DNA from: DATAOG01 sp963798075 | Lineage (GTDB): Bacteria > Pseudomonadota > Alphaproteobacteria > Geminicoccales > Geminicoccaceae | Assembly (NCBI GenBank): GCA_963798075.1 | Contig: CAWCRU010000036.1 | Span: 62,001 to 126,000 of the forward strand | DNA: 64,000 bases | Direction: 5' to 3' | Shown: one piece after another, positions 7,916 to 17,026 of the stretch | How positions within the stretch are numbered: position 1 is the stretch's first letter | Layout of the letters: each line of letters starts with the position of its first letter | Notes under the pieces: model-generated | Told to the model about the DNA's origin: nothing | The model's database searches: none | What the model saw: the letters and a program-made list of their open reading frames with translations, nothing else | Position numbers and translations under genes: made by a program

Positions 7916-9292
7916 ATGATGGAACCGAGATCGGATGCCTTCGTGCTGTTCGGCGCGACCGGTGATCTGGCCCACAAGAAGACGTTTCCGGCGCTCTACG
8001 CTATGGTCCGCCGCGGCCACCTCACGGAGCCTGTGATCGGCGTCGCGATCGAGGACTGGAGCCTGGATAGGTTGCGCGAGCGCGCGCGGGACGGCATCCG
8101 GGACGCCCTCGGCAGCGTCGACGAAAAGGTCTTCGATGCGCTGGCCACGCGCCTGCGTTACGTCCGCGGCGACTACCGTGACCCGAGCACGTTCGAAAGC
8201 CTGAAGGACGCGCTCGACGGCAACCAGCGCCCGCTCCATTACCTCGCCATCCCGCCCGCCATGTTCGAGCCGGTAGTGCAGGGTCTGGAGCAGTCCGGCT
8301 CCGTCAAGGGCGCCCGTCTCATGGTCGAGAAACCGTTCGGCCGTGACCTCGCGTCGGCGCGCTGGCTCAATCGCGTGCTCCATCTCGCGTTCGACGAGGC
8401 GGCGATCTTCCGGATCGATCATTACCTAGGCAAGGAAGCGGTGCAGAACCTCTTGTACTTTCGCTTCGCAAATTCCTTTCTCGAGCCGATCTGGAACCGG
8501 AACTACGTGGAAAGCGTGCAGGTCACCATGGCCGAGAACTTCGGCGTCGAGGGGCGTGGCAGGTTCTATGAGGAAGTGGGCGCGATCCGCGACGTCGTGC
8601 AGAACCATCTGCTCAACGTGATCGCGCACCTCGCCATGGAGCCGCCTGCCGGCAATCTCGAGGCATCGATCCTCGATAAGAAGGTCGAGGTCTTGCGAGC
8701 CGTCAGACCGCTCGACGACGACAGCGTGGTGCGCGGTCAGTTCAAGGGCTATCGCGACGAGCCCGGGGTCGCGTCGGACTCCCAGGTCGAGACGTTCGCG
8801 GCGGTGCGCCTGGATATCAATTCGTGGCGCTGGGAGGGGGTGCCGTTCTACATTCGCGCTGGCAAGAACCTGCCCGTGCACGTCACGGAAGTCGTGGTCC
8901 GTCTGCGTCCGCCGCCGTTCGACGTCTTTGGCGAGAAGGTGGAGGACGGTACCAACTACGTGCGCTTCCGGCTCAGCCCGGACGTGACCATCGCGATCGG
9001 CTCGCGCTCGAAAGCCCACGGAGAGGGGATGGTCGGCAATCCGGTGGAATTGTTCGCGTGCAATTCCAAGCGGGACGAAATGTCGCCGTACGAGCGCCTG
9101 ATCGGCGACGCCATGGACGGCGACGAGACGTTGTTTGCGCGTGCCAATTCAGTGGACGTGGCCTGGCAGATCGTGCAGCCGATCCTCAAGAGCACCAAGC
9201 CAGTGCAACCCTACGAGCCGGGCACCTGGGGGCCGCAGCAGGCCCGACATGCCTTCGGGCCACCCCACGGCTGGATCGGCCCGGCAACGTAG
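7916..9292 (+). CDS. zwf: Glucose-6-phosphate 1-dehydrogenase
   Basis: The first enzyme of the oxidative pentose phosphate branch, 458 residues from the chosen start. It shows the coenzyme motif FGATGDLAHKK near the N terminus, EKPFGRD, and the active-site sequence RIDHYLGKEAVQN, which contains the catalytic His/Lys region. Start 7916 is preferred because GGTGGAGG lies about six bases upstream; ATG 7883 in the same frame adds eleven unconserved residues. It lies between gnd and a small coupled ORF leading into pgl. Nothing is unusual in the coding sequence, and the frame is intact in a window where several other genes are broken. Confidence 0.93.
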   Translation: MMEPRSDAFVLFGATGDLAHKKTFPALYAMVRRGHLTEPVIGVAIEDWSLDRLRERARDGIRDALGSVDEKVFDALATRLRYVRGDYRDPSTFESLKDALDGNQRPLHYLAIPPAMFEPVVQGLEQSGSVKGARLMVEKPFGRDLASARWLNRVLHLAFDEAAIFRIDHYLGKEAVQNLLYFRFANSFLEPIWNRNYVESVQVTMAENFGVEGRGRFYEEVGAIRDVVQNHLLNVIAHLAMEPPAGNLEASILDKKVEVLRAVRPLDDDSVVRGQFKGYRDEPGVASDSQVETFAAVRLDINSWRWEGVPFYIRAGKNLPVHVTEVVVRLRPPPFDVFGEKVEDGTNYVRFRLSPDVTIAIGSRSKAHGEGMVGNPVELFACNSKRDEMSPYERLIGDAMDGDETLFARANSVDVAWQIVQPILKSTKPVQPYEPGTWGPQQARHAFGPPHGWIGPAT

Positions 9293-9331
9293 CGCCGCGG
9301 CGGAGACTTCGGGGCGCCCTCAGGAGGCAGC

Positions 9332-9454
9332 ATGACGGCACGATATCGGCAGATCTGGTTGTTCTGCCACCACCATCGATGCCGCGAATCAGCCGCGGGC
9401 GACGTCGCGCTGTTTGTTCAGATGGACCGTCTCCTCGACGTGGGTAGACGATGA
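9332..9454 (+). CDS. Possible 40-residue ORF coupled to pgl
   Basis: In the zwf-pgl gap, CAGGAGGCAGC directly precedes ATG 9332 and opens a 40-codon frame (MTARYRQIWLFCHHHRCRE ...). Its TGA (9452-9454) overlaps the pgl ATG (9451) in an ATGA. The ribosome site is far better than any next to pgl itself, which suggests pgl is translated by coupling through this ORF. The peptide has no recognised relatives. It has three consecutive His and two Cys, which may be chance. Alternatively it is only a leader that brings ribosomes to pgl. Confidence 0.4.
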   Translation: MTARYRQIWLFCHHHRCRESAAGDVALFVQMDRLLDVGRR

Positions 9455-10167
9455 AGATCCGGGTGCTGGCCGATGTCGACGCGGTGGCCAAAGCCGGTGC
9501 GGCGGTCGTCGCCGAAGCGGCACGAGCGGCCGTGGCGACCCGCGGCCGCTGTTCGCTGGCGTTCAGCGGCGGCCGGACGCCGTGGCTGATGCTGCGCGCG
9601 CTCCGGGACCAGGAGGTGCCCTGGCAGCAGGTCGAGATCCTCCAGGTCGACGAGCGCGTGGTGCCGGAGGGCAATCCCGATCGCAACCTTTTGCATCTGC
9701 GCGAGAGCCTCCTGTCGAGCGTACTCCTGTCGCTGGACAACCTCCATCACATGCCGGTCGAGGCGAGCGACCTCGTGGCGGCCGCGGCCAGCTATGGCCG
9801 AATTCTCGAAACCGTGGCCGGCGCGCCGCCGGTCCTCGACCTCGTCCATCTCGGCCTCGGCCCCGACGGCCACACCGCATCCCTGGTGCCGGACGATCCA
9901 GTGCTCGAGATCACCGATGCCTGGGTCGGGGTCACGCGGGCCTACCAGCAGCATCGGCGGATGACGCTGACCTATCCGGTGCTGGACCGTGCCCGCGCCA
10001 TCCTGTTCATTGTCACCGGCGAGGACAAGGCGGATGCGCTGCTGCGCCTGTCCAGGCACGACCCGGGCATCCCGGCCGGCCGCATCAAGAACGCCAACGC
10101 GATCGTGCTGGCCGATCGGGCTGCGGCGTGGCAGCTCGATGCCGCTATGAACGCTCAAGGCCGATGA
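9451..10167 (+). CDS. pgl: 6-phosphogluconolactonase
   Basis: A 238-residue member of the SOL/DevB family. It shows the family's LAFSGGRTPWLML near the N terminus, VDERVVPEGNPDRN, the catalytic-region LGLGPDGHTASLVPD, and a late VTGEDKADAL. It hydrolyses 6-phosphoglucono-lactone between Zwf and Gnd. The start overlaps the stop of a small upstream ORF (ATGA at 9451-9454), so translation is probably coupled. The gene ends an operon gnd-zwf-pgl in an order different from the pathway order. Confidence 0.9.
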   Translation: MKIRVLADVDAVAKAGAAVVAEAARAAVATRGRCSLAFSGGRTPWLMLRALRDQEVPWQQVEILQVDERVVPEGNPDRNLLHLRESLLSSVLLSLDNLHHMPVEASDLVAAAASYGRILETVAGAPPVLDLVHLGLGPDGHTASLVPDDPVLEITDAWVGVTRAYQQHRRMTLTYPVLDRARAILFIVTGEDKADALLRLSRHDPGIPAGRIKNANAIVLADRAAAWQLDAAMNAQGR

Positions 10168-10479
10168 GGTCCTGGTCATCGACCTCAGCGGCCCGCACCA
10201 GATCTGAAGGCGGTCCATCGGATGGGTGGAGCCGGGGCGAGGCCGATGCAGGCGTCAATCTGGCGTCACATCGTGGTCGGCTTGCCGACGCTCACTCGAA
10301 GCGAGCAGCCATCCCTTTGACATGGCCCATGCCGGCGGCGCATAGTCCGGTGAATGCCCATGCCGTGTCCACCGGGCGCTCGCCGGGTCCTGGACACAAG
10401 GAATGCGTTGGGGCGCACCGGAGGTGGCCAGGATGGCGCAGGCGCCAGGTCCGCGAGCCTGTCAGCGCACCAGCTGGCC
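10168..10479 (+). other. 312-bp gap, no gene recognised
   Basis: The region between pgl and the sugar ABC ATPase. A frame of about 18 codons ending TGA near 10207 (DEVLVIDLSGPHQI) reads like protein but has no start and could be a remnant. No Rho-independent terminator or clear promoter is seen. The ABC operon promoter presumably lies here. Confidence 0.4.
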
Positions 10480-12057
10480 ATGAACCGGGAGGCAGCGACC
10501 GCCACCGTGGCAGCTGAGCACGCCGGCCGGGAATCATCGTCCCAACCGCCGCGCCTGGCCATGCGCGACGTAGTGCGGACCTTTCCGGGCGTCCGCGCCG
10601 TCGATGAGGTCGCGCTCGAGGTCCGGCGCGGCGAGGTGCACGCGCTGATCGGCGAGAACGGCGCCGGCAAGTCCACGCTCATGCATCTGGTCGCGGGCGT
10701 CTATGAGCCGGACAGGGGTGCCATCGAGCTGGATGGCACCTCGATTGTGGGCCTCAACGAGCAGGGCGCCGCCGACGCCGGGATCGCCATGGTCTACCAG
10801 GAGCGCAGCTTGGTGGGCGCTCTCAGCGTGGCCGAGAACGTCTACGCCGGCCGCCAGCCGGTCAACGCGCTGGGCGTCATCCGGCGCGCCCCGATGTACG
10901 AAGGCACCCGCCGGATCCTGGCCGATCTCGAGGTCGACATCGACCCGCGCACGCCCGTGGCCCTGCTGTCGCCGGGCCAGCAGCAGATGGTCGAGATCGC
11001 CAAGGGCCTCTCGCACGAGCTCAAGCTCTTGATCCTCGACGAGCCGACCTCGTCTTTGACCATCAACGAAGGCCGCCATCTCTTCCGGGTCATCAGGCGC
11101 CTCGCAGCCCAGGGCGTCGCGGTCGTCTACGTCTCGCACCGCATGGCCGAGGTCTTCGAGATCTCCGACCGCGTGACGGTCATGAAGGACGGCCGCGTCA
11201 CGGGCGTCCGCGAGACGGCATCGGTGACGCAAAGCGAGCTCATCGCGCTGATGGTCGGGCGTGAGCTCTCCTTCGAGCCCGATCCCCGTCGCGCTGCCGC
11301 CGATGCGGCCGTCGCCCTCGAGGTCCGGGACTTGGTCGCGGACCCGGTGATCAGGGCATCCTTCACGTTGCGCTACGGCGAGATCTTGTGCCTTGCGGGC
11401 CTGGTAGGTGCCGGCCGCACCGAGGTCTGCCAGGCGATCTTCGGCGCCCGGCCGATCCAGTCGGGCAGCGTGCTCGTGGCAGGCCGCGAGCTGCGGGCGC
11501 GCAGTCCCGCGGATTCGATGGCCGCGGGCATCTCGATGCTGCCGGAGGACCGTAAGGAAGGCGGACTGTTCACCGACTTCACGATCACCGCCAACGTGGT
11601 CGCCGCCAACCTGCCCGCCTATACCCACTCGGGTCTGCTGTCCAAGGCCGAGATGCGCAAGGTCAGCCAGCAATACGCCGACGAGCTGCGCATCGCGACC
11701 CCAAGCGTCGAGCGCGAAGTGCGCTACCTGTCGGGAGGCAACCAGCAGAAGGTGCTGCTCGCCAAGTGGCTGGCGCGCGAACCGCGCATCCTGATCGTCG
11801 ACGAGCCGACCCGCGGCGTCGACGTCGGCTCCAAGGCGGACCTCTATCGCATCCTGCGTCAGCTCGCCGCCCGTGGCCTCGCCCTCCTGGTGGTGTCCTC
11901 CGACCTGCCCGAGGTCCTGGCGCTCGCGCATCGGATCGTGGTCATGTCGGAGGGCCGGGTAGTCGGCGAGCTCGATGCCGCGGGCGCGACCGAGATCGCC
12001 ATTCTGGAGCTCGCCGCCCCCAGAGCCCATTCCGAGGTGGAGCCGACGACAGCATGA
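10480..12057 (+). CDS. CUT2 sugar ABC transporter ATP-binding protein (double NBD)
   Basis: A 525-residue RbsA/MglA-type protein with two nucleotide-binding domains. The first has Walker A GENGAGKS and a signature-like LLSPGQQQMVEIAKG with LLILDEPTSSLT. The second has a degenerate Walker A (GLVGAGRTE), LPEDRKEGG, the ABC signature LSGGNQQKVLLAKWL and LIVDEPTRGVDVG, all normal for this family. It energises import through the permease encoded next (ATGA overlap at 12054-12057). Start 10480 is a best guess without a strong ribosome site; ATG 10561 would still keep the whole first domain. The tandem binding protein and a cyclase/SDR pair follow. The sugar is unknown. Confidence 0.88.
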   Translation: MNREAATATVAAEHAGRESSSQPPRLAMRDVVRTFPGVRAVDEVALEVRRGEVHALIGENGAGKSTLMHLVAGVYEPDRGAIELDGTSIVGLNEQGAADAGIAMVYQERSLVGALSVAENVYAGRQPVNALGVIRRAPMYEGTRRILADLEVDIDPRTPVALLSPGQQQMVEIAKGLSHELKLLILDEPTSSLTINEGRHLFRVIRRLAAQGVAVVYVSHRMAEVFEISDRVTVMKDGRVTGVRETASVTQSELIALMVGRELSFEPDPRRAAADAAVALEVRDLVADPVIRASFTLRYGEILCLAGLVGAGRTEVCQAIFGARPIQSGSVLVAGRELRARSPADSMAAGISMLPEDRKEGGLFTDFTITANVVAANLPAYTHSGLLSKAEMRKVSQQYADELRIATPSVEREVRYLSGGNQQKVLLAKWLAREPRILIVDEPTRGVDVGSKADLYRILRQLAARGLALLVVSSDLPEVLALAHRIVVMSEGRVVGELDAAGATEIAILELAAPRAHSEVEPTTA

Positions 12058-13094
12058 GCAGCGACCTTCCGTCCTCCGGCACCAGTGCCGCGGTGGTCCC
12101 GAGCGAGCCGGCCGAGAGCCCGGCCATCGAGCGCTCGCGCGGCAAGGACCTGCTGGTCCGCATCGCGACCGAGCGGCAGCTGTTGCTGATCGTCCTGATC
12201 GGCGCCCTGATCGCGCTGATGACCATCCTCGAGCCCACCACCTTCACGCGCGGACCGAACGCGGCCGTCGTCCTTTTGGACACCGCCCAGACCGGCATCC
12301 TGGCGTGCGGGATGATGGTGCTCCTCATCAGCGGCATGTTTGACCTCTCGATCGGCGGCATCCTCGGCTTCTCCGGCATCATGGCCGGTCTCGCCGCCAA
12401 ATACCTGGGACTGCCGCCCGTCCTGGCGTTCCTGATCGGCTGCGGCTGGGGCGTGCTGCTCGGCGTCGTCAACGGCGTCCTGGTCACCAAATTCAAGATC
12501 AATGCGCTGATTGCCACCCTCGCGACGCTCTCGATCTACCGCGGCCTGCTCCAGCTCGTTTCCGGCGCCGGCGTCACCAACATCGGCCACGGCTTCACGG
12601 TCTTCGGCCAGACGCAGATCCTGGGCATCTATTCTCCCTTCTGGTTCATGGCCGTGATTGTCCTGCTGTTCGCCTTTCTGGTCGGCCGCACCCGGTACTT
12701 CCGCCAAGCCTACTACATCGGCGGCAACGCCAGGGCGGCGAAGTTGTCGGGCATCAACGTCGATCGGACGGTGTTCAGTTTCTTCGTGATCATGGGGCTG
12801 CTGGCCGGCCTCGCCGGCGCGTTGCTGGCGTCGCGCCTGAACACGGCCGTGGTGCTCGCGGGGCAGGGTGTCGAGCTGAAGGTCATCACAGCGGTGGTGC
12901 TGGGGGGCGCCAGCCTGTCGGGTGGCGTCGGCACCATCTTCGGCGCCTTCCTCGGGGTGCTCCTGATGGCGCTGCTGCAGAACGCCATGATCATCGCCGG
13001 CATCAACCCCTTCTGGCAGCTCATCGTGGTGGGCATCGTGCTGCTGGTCAGCGTCGGGCTGGACCAGTTCGCGCGAGCGCGCGGCCGCGCCTGA
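12054..13094 (+). CDS. CUT2 sugar ABC transporter permease
   Basis: A 346-residue RbsC-like inner-membrane protein. After a 40-residue polar N terminus, hydrophobic segments run from about residue 45 to the end (8-10 predicted). It includes the family's LISGMFDLSIGGILGFSG, LGVVNGVLVTKFKINALIATLATLSIYRG and VVLGGASLSGGVGTIFGA motifs. It overlaps the ATPase stop and precedes the binding-protein gene by 87 bases. It forms the membrane channel for that transporter. Confidence 0.9.
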   Translation: MSSDLPSSGTSAAVVPSEPAESPAIERSRGKDLLVRIATERQLLLIVLIGALIALMTILEPTTFTRGPNAAVVLLDTAQTGILACGMMVLLISGMFDLSIGGILGFSGIMAGLAAKYLGLPPVLAFLIGCGWGVLLGVVNGVLVTKFKINALIATLATLSIYRGLLQLVSGAGVTNIGHGFTVFGQTQILGIYSPFWFMAVIVLLFAFLVGRTRYFRQAYYIGGNARAAKLSGINVDRTVFSFFVIMGLLAGLAGALLASRLNTAVVLAGQGVELKVITAVVLGGASLSGGVGTIFGAFLGVLLMALLQNAMIIAGINPFWQLIVVGIVLLVSVGLDQFARARGRA

Positions 13095-13181
13095 CGATGA
13101 TTTGCCGAGACCCCCCGCTCGAAGGAGGTGCGCCGAGCGTTTTTCATCGAAGGGCTGAGGAAAGAGCCAAGGGAGGAAATC

Positions 13182-15176
13182 ATGAGACCAACAGCACTTG
13201 CGCTTGTCGCGCTTACGGCGATGGCGGCCGCCACGCCGGTCCGGGCCCAAGGGCCCACCGGGCTCGACGTGCCGATCGGTGACCCGAGCCGCAGCGATCA
13301 GGAGTACGTCTGGATCAGCAACGCCTCGAACCTGCCGCTGTTTGTGGAGCGGGTCTACCCGGGCCTCGAGTCGGCGCGCAAGGCGCTCAACGTCAAGGTG
13401 CGGATCTCGGGGCCGACGGCGGTCGATCTCGCTGCCTTCATCACGACCGTCGACGCCGAGTGCACCGCGAACCCGGCGGGCGTGATCGTCGTCGGTGGCT
13501 GGGACGATGCGCTCGCCTCCGAGGTCGACAAGTGCATCGATAAGAAGGTGCCCACGGTCGTGACCGACGGCGACCTGTCGATGTCCAAGCGTCTGACCTA
13601 CCTCGGCACCAACTGGTACAACCTCGGCTATCAGCACGGCCAGTATCAGTGCCGCTACCACGCCGAGGCGGGTCTCAAGGCCGGCGAGATCGGCACGATC
13701 TCGTTCCTCGCCGCCAGCAACTTCATCCAGGCGCGCCAGGGCCTGCGCGACGCGCTCGCCAAGGAGTGCCCGGGCGTCAAGGTGGTGGCGGACGAAGAGT
13801 CCGGCACCAACGTCGAGCAGGTGGCAGCCAACACGGCGGCGATCATCCAGGGCCACCCGGATCTCACCGGCATGGTGGGCTTCGATTCCGAGGCCGGTCC
13901 GGGCATCGTGCGCGCTGTCACCGAGGCCGGCCAGGCCGGTAAGATCATCATCACCTCCAACGAGGCCGGCCGCGACTTCCTCAACAGCATCAAGGACGGC
14001 ACGGTCAAGATGATCAACATGGAGAAGTACGAGACGATGGACTTCTTCGCCGTCTTGTATCTCTACACTTTCCACAACGACATCATCCGCAACCTGGACA
14101 TGGATCACTGGCTGCAGAACCCGCTGCCGGCGATCGGCGATTCGGGCCTGATCTTCGTCACCGGGGATAATGTCGACACCATCCTCGCGGCGACCGATCC
14201 CGACTCCCCCAAGGCGGCGCCCGCCGGGCTCGACGTGCCGGTCGGTGACCCGAGCCGCAGCGACCAGGAGTACGTCTGGATCAGCAACGCCTCGAACCTG
14301 CCGCTGTTCGTCGAGCGGGTCTACCCGGGCCTCGAGTCGGCGCGCAAGGCGCTCAACGTCAAGGTGCGGATCTCGGGGCCGACGGCGGTCGATCTCGCCG
14401 CCTTCATCACGACTGTCGATGCCGAGTGCACCGCGAACCCGGCCGGCGTGATCGTGGTTGGCGGCTGGGACGATGCGCTCGCCTCCGAGGTCGACAAGTG
14501 CATCGACAAGCAGGTCCCGACAATCGTCACCGACGGCGATCTGCCGATGTCCAAGCGCCTGACCTATCTCGGGACCAACTGGTACAACCTCGGCTACCAG
14601 CATGGGGAATACCAGTGCCGCTATCATGCCGAGGCGGGCCTCAAGGCCGGCGAGATCGGCACGATCTCGTTTCTCGCCGCCAGCAACTTCATCCAGGCGC
14701 GCCAGGGCCTGCGCGATGCGCTCGCCGCGGAGTGCCCAGGGGTCAAGGTGGTGGCGGACGAAGAGTCCGGCACCAACGTCGAGCAGGTGGCGGCCAACAC
14801 GGCGGCGATCATCCAGGGCCACCCGGATCTGACCGGCATGGTGGGCTTCGATTCCGAGGCCGGTCCGGGCATCGTGCGCGCCGTCACCGAGGCCGGCCAG
14901 GCCGGCAAGATCATCATCACCTCCAACGAGGCCGGCCGCGACTTCCTCAACAGCATCAAGGACGGCACGGTCAAGATGATCAACATGGAGAAGTACGAGA
15001 CGATGGATTTCTTCGGGGTCTCATATCTCTATACTTTCCACAACGACATCATCCGCAACCTGAACATGGATCACTGGCTGCAGAACCCGCTGCCGGCGAT
15101 CGGGGATTCGGGCCTGATCTTCGTCACCGCGGACAATGTCGACACCATCCTCGAGGCTACTGAAGGCGCCGAGTGA
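13182..15176 (+). CDS. Sugar ABC binding protein made of two near-identical tandem domains
   Basis: A 664-residue periplasmic protein. A signal peptide (MRPTALALVALTAMAAAT, cleavage near VRAQ) is followed by two copies of a type-I periplasmic binding domain. Copy 1 begins GLDVPIGDPSRSDQEYVWIS (base 13260) and copy 2 GLDVPVGDPSRS (base 14226), exactly 966 bp or 322 codons later. The copies differ by only a few residues (KKVPTVV versus KQVPTIV, GQYQ versus GEYQ, AKEC versus AAEC, FAVLYL versus FGVSYL), plus scattered silent changes. A Pro/Ala linker (TDPDSPKAAPA) joins them. GGGAGGAA lies upstream of ATG 13182. Normal family members have one domain of about 320-350 residues. It supplies the transporter at 10480-13094. 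Confidence 0.88.
   Translation: MRPTALALVALTAMAAATPVRAQGPTGLDVPIGDPSRSDQEYVWISNASNLPLFVERVYPGLESARKALNVKVRISGPTAVDLAAFITTVDAECTANPAGVIVVGGWDDALASEVDKCIDKKVPTVVTDGDLSMSKRLTYLGTNWYNLGYQHGQYQCRYHAEAGLKAGEIGTISFLAASNFIQARQGLRDALAKECPGVKVVADEESGTNVEQVAANTAAIIQGHPDLTGMVGFDSEAGPGIVRAVTEAGQAGKIIITSNEAGRDFLNSIKDGTVKMINMEKYETMDFFAVLYLYTFHNDIIRNLDMDHWLQNPLPAIGDSGLIFVTGDNVDTILAATDPDSPKAAPAGLDVPVGDPSRSDQEYVWISNASNLPLFVERVYPGLESARKALNVKVRISGPTAVDLAAFITTVDAECTANPAGVIVVGGWDDALASEVDKCIDKQVPTIVTDGDLPMSKRLTYLGTNWYNLGYQHGEYQCRYHAEAGLKAGEIGTISFLAASNFIQARQGLRDALAAECPGVKVVADEESGTNVEQVAANTAAIIQGHPDLTGMVGFDSEAGPGIVRAVTEAGQAGKIIITSNEAGRDFLNSIKDGTVKMINMEKYETMDFFGVSYLYTFHNDIIRNLNMDHWLQNPLPAIGDSGLIFVTADNVDTILEATEGAE
13260..14225 (+). 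repeat. Direct repeat, copy 1 (966-bp unit)
   Basis: The first unit of the tandem duplication inside the binding-protein gene. It covers the whole mature binding domain plus the interdomain linker. It aligns with the unit at 14226 at a constant 966-bp offset without any gap. Confidence 0.9.
14226..15176 (+). repeat. Direct repeat, copy 2
   Basis: The second unit, which ends with the stop codon in place of the linker. Most differences from copy 1 are third-position changes, so the duplication is recent but has diverged under coding constraint. It is not an exact assembly duplication. Confidence 0.9.
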
Positions 15177-15267
15177 CGGCGGCTTGCGACCACGACATCC
15201 GGGCCCGGGAACCTTGCGCTCTCCCAGGCCCGAGCACCTCAGGCCCTCAGAGTGGAGGCCACCAACG

Positions 15268-16227
15268 ATGACCCGAACCCTGACCCCGCCCGCTCCGGTC
15301 ACGCTTGCGGATTTCGACACGATGTTCGAGGCCGTCAAGAACTGGGGTCGCTGGGGCCCCGATGACGAGCGCGGCACGCTCAACTACCTGACACCCGCCA
15401 AGGTGGCCGCCGCCGCCGGCCTGGTGCGAAGCGGGCGCACCGTCTCGATGGCGATCCCGATCAACAAGGTGGCCGGGCCCGACAACGCCAACCCCGCCGT
15501 CCACCTCATGTCGCTCATGCACGACATCCCGATCAGCGCGAGCGGGCTGTCGTTCGGGATGTGCTTCCTCGGCATGGCGAGCCACGGCGACTGCCACACC
15601 CACGTCGACGCGCTCAACCACGTCGCCTATCGCGGGCAGCTCTACAACGGCAAGCCCGCCTCGCTGCTGACCTCACGCGGCTCCGAGTGGGGCAGCATCG
15701 CGGCCTACGCGGACGGCATCGTCGGTCGCGGCATCCTCTTGGACGCGGCCCGCCACCGCCAGGTCGACTGGCTCGAGCCCGGCGAGGCCGTGACCCGCGA
15801 GGAGCTCGAGGCGATCGAGGCCGAGGAAGGCGTCCGCCTCGGCGAGGGCGACATTCTGGTATTCCGCACCGGTCACCATGCAAGGCGCCTGGCGCTCGGT
15901 GCCTGGAGCAACGAGTACCCGCCCGCGGGCGAAGGCAAGGCGGGGCTGCACATCGATACTATCCCCTGGATGCACGAGCGGAAGATCGCCGCATTCCTGC
16001 CCGACGGCGACGGCGAGACCGTGCCGAGCAACGTCGAGGGCATGCCCTACCCGATCCATCCGCTGCAGCTGACGGCCATGGGCATGCTGATCTCCGACAG
16101 CCTGCAGCTCGAGGACCTGGCCGAGGCCTGCGAGCAAGAAGGGCGCTTCGAGTTCATGGTCGTGGGCCTGCCCTTGCGTCTGCCGGGCGCCACGGGCTCG
16201 CCCTGGAACCCGATCGCCGTCTTTTGA
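15268..16227 (+). CDS. Cyclase-family (kynurenine-formamidase-like) metal hydrolase
   Basis: A 319-residue protein with the family metal-binding motif HGDCHTHVD at 106-114 and a second conserved stretch HIDTIPWMHERKIA. The length fits the longer bacterial members that act on cyclic amides, lactones or related compounds. AGTGGAGG lies upstream of ATG 15268. It follows the ABC binding protein by 91 bases and precedes an SDR dehydrogenase by 31, so the three probably share a transcript. The hydrolase may open a lactone of the imported sugar, but the substrate is unproven. It is cytoplasmic; no signal peptide is seen. Confidence 0.8.
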   Translation: MTRTLTPPAPVTLADFDTMFEAVKNWGRWGPDDERGTLNYLTPAKVAAAAGLVRSGRTVSMAIPINKVAGPDNANPAVHLMSLMHDIPISASGLSFGMCFLGMASHGDCHTHVDALNHVAYRGQLYNGKPASLLTSRGSEWGSIAAYADGIVGRGILLDAARHRQVDWLEPGEAVTREELEAIEAEEGVRLGEGDILVFRTGHHARRLALGAWSNEYPPAGEGKAGLHIDTIPWMHERKIAAFLPDGDGETVPSNVEGMPYPIHPLQLTAMGMLISDSLQLEDLAEACEQEGRFEFMVVGLPLRLPGATGSPWNPIAVF

Positions 16228-16258
16228 GCTGCACCGGCCGTCGGCAAGGGAGACAATC

Positions 16259-17026
16259 ATGGAACGGCGATTCGTAGGCAAGGTCGCTCTGGTCACCGGC
16301 GCCACCAACGGCATCGGGCGGGCGACCGCGGTGCGCCTCGCGGCCGAAGGGGCGCTGGTCGGCGTCAACCAGCGGCCGACCGGCGACCCGAGCGAGACCT
16401 TGCGCCTGATCAAGGAGGCCGGCGGCGAGGCCTTTCCGGTGATCGCCGACATGCGCGATCCCGAGGCCGTCACGGCCATGGTGCACGAGGTGGCCAGGCG
16501 CGGCGGCCGCCTCGACTACGTCGTCTCGAACGCCGCGATCAACCCCTTCATGACCTGGGACGCGACCTCCATCGAGGACTTCGACCGCCTGTTCGAGACC
16601 AACGTGCGGGGCACCTGGGTCGTGTGCACCGAGGCCGCAAAACAGATGGTCAAGGAGGGCCACGGCGGTGCCATCGTCATGGTCAGCTCGATCTCGGCGC
16701 ATGTGGGCGCGCCCGAGCAGGTCGCCTATTGCGGCACCAAGGGCGCCATCAGCATGCTGGGCAAGGCGCTGGGCGCGGTCTTGGGCAAGCAGGGCATCCG
16801 CGTCAACGTGGTCGAGCCGGGAGCCGTCGCCACCAACATGAGTGCTGGGATGTTCGAGATGCCCGAGGTCATGAAATACTACCTCGAGCGCATCGCCCTG
16901 CACCGGATCGCCGACCCCTCCGAGCTGGCGGCGACGATCGCCTTCCTGCTCTCGGAAGATGCCAGTTACGTGACCTCGGCGACGCTGCTGGTGGACGCCG
17001 GCTTCATCGTCAACGCCGAGCTGTGA
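16259..17026 (+). CDS. SDR-family oxidoreductase
   Basis: A 255-residue classical short-chain dehydrogenase. The cofactor motif TGATNGIGRA is near residue 15, SNAAINPF corresponds to NNAG, the catalytic Ser is in MVSSISAH, and YCGTKGA gives Tyr and Lys. GGGAGA lies upstream of the ATG. It lies in the same run as the sugar ABC transporter and cyclase, so a sugar or polyol dehydrogenase role is plausible. Its stop at 17024-17026 directly abuts the stop of the convergent minus-strand gene. Confidence 0.85.
   Translation: MERRFVGKVALVTGATNGIGRATAVRLAAEGALVGVNQRPTGDPSETLRLIKEAGGEAFPVIADMRDPEAVTAMVHEVARRGGRLDYVVSNAAINPFMTWDATSIEDFDRLFETNVRGTWVVCTEAAKQMVKEGHGGAIVMVSSISAHVGAPEQVAYCGTKGAISMLGKALGAVLGKQGIRVNVVEPGAVATNMSAGMFEMPEVMKYYLERIALHRIADPSELAATIAFLLSEDASYVTSATLLVDAGFIVNAEL

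Noticed and set aside
11859..14822. 987-codon minus-strand frame opposite the ABC permease and tandem binding protein
   Set aside because: It is antisense to well-supported genes, is rich in Arg, Asp and His from GC-rich codon mirroring, and repeats itself only because the sense gene is duplicated.
13260..15176. Tandem binding-protein repeat as an assembly duplication
   Set aside because: The two units differ at many silent and several replacement positions and are joined by a linker, so they are not copies of the same reads.
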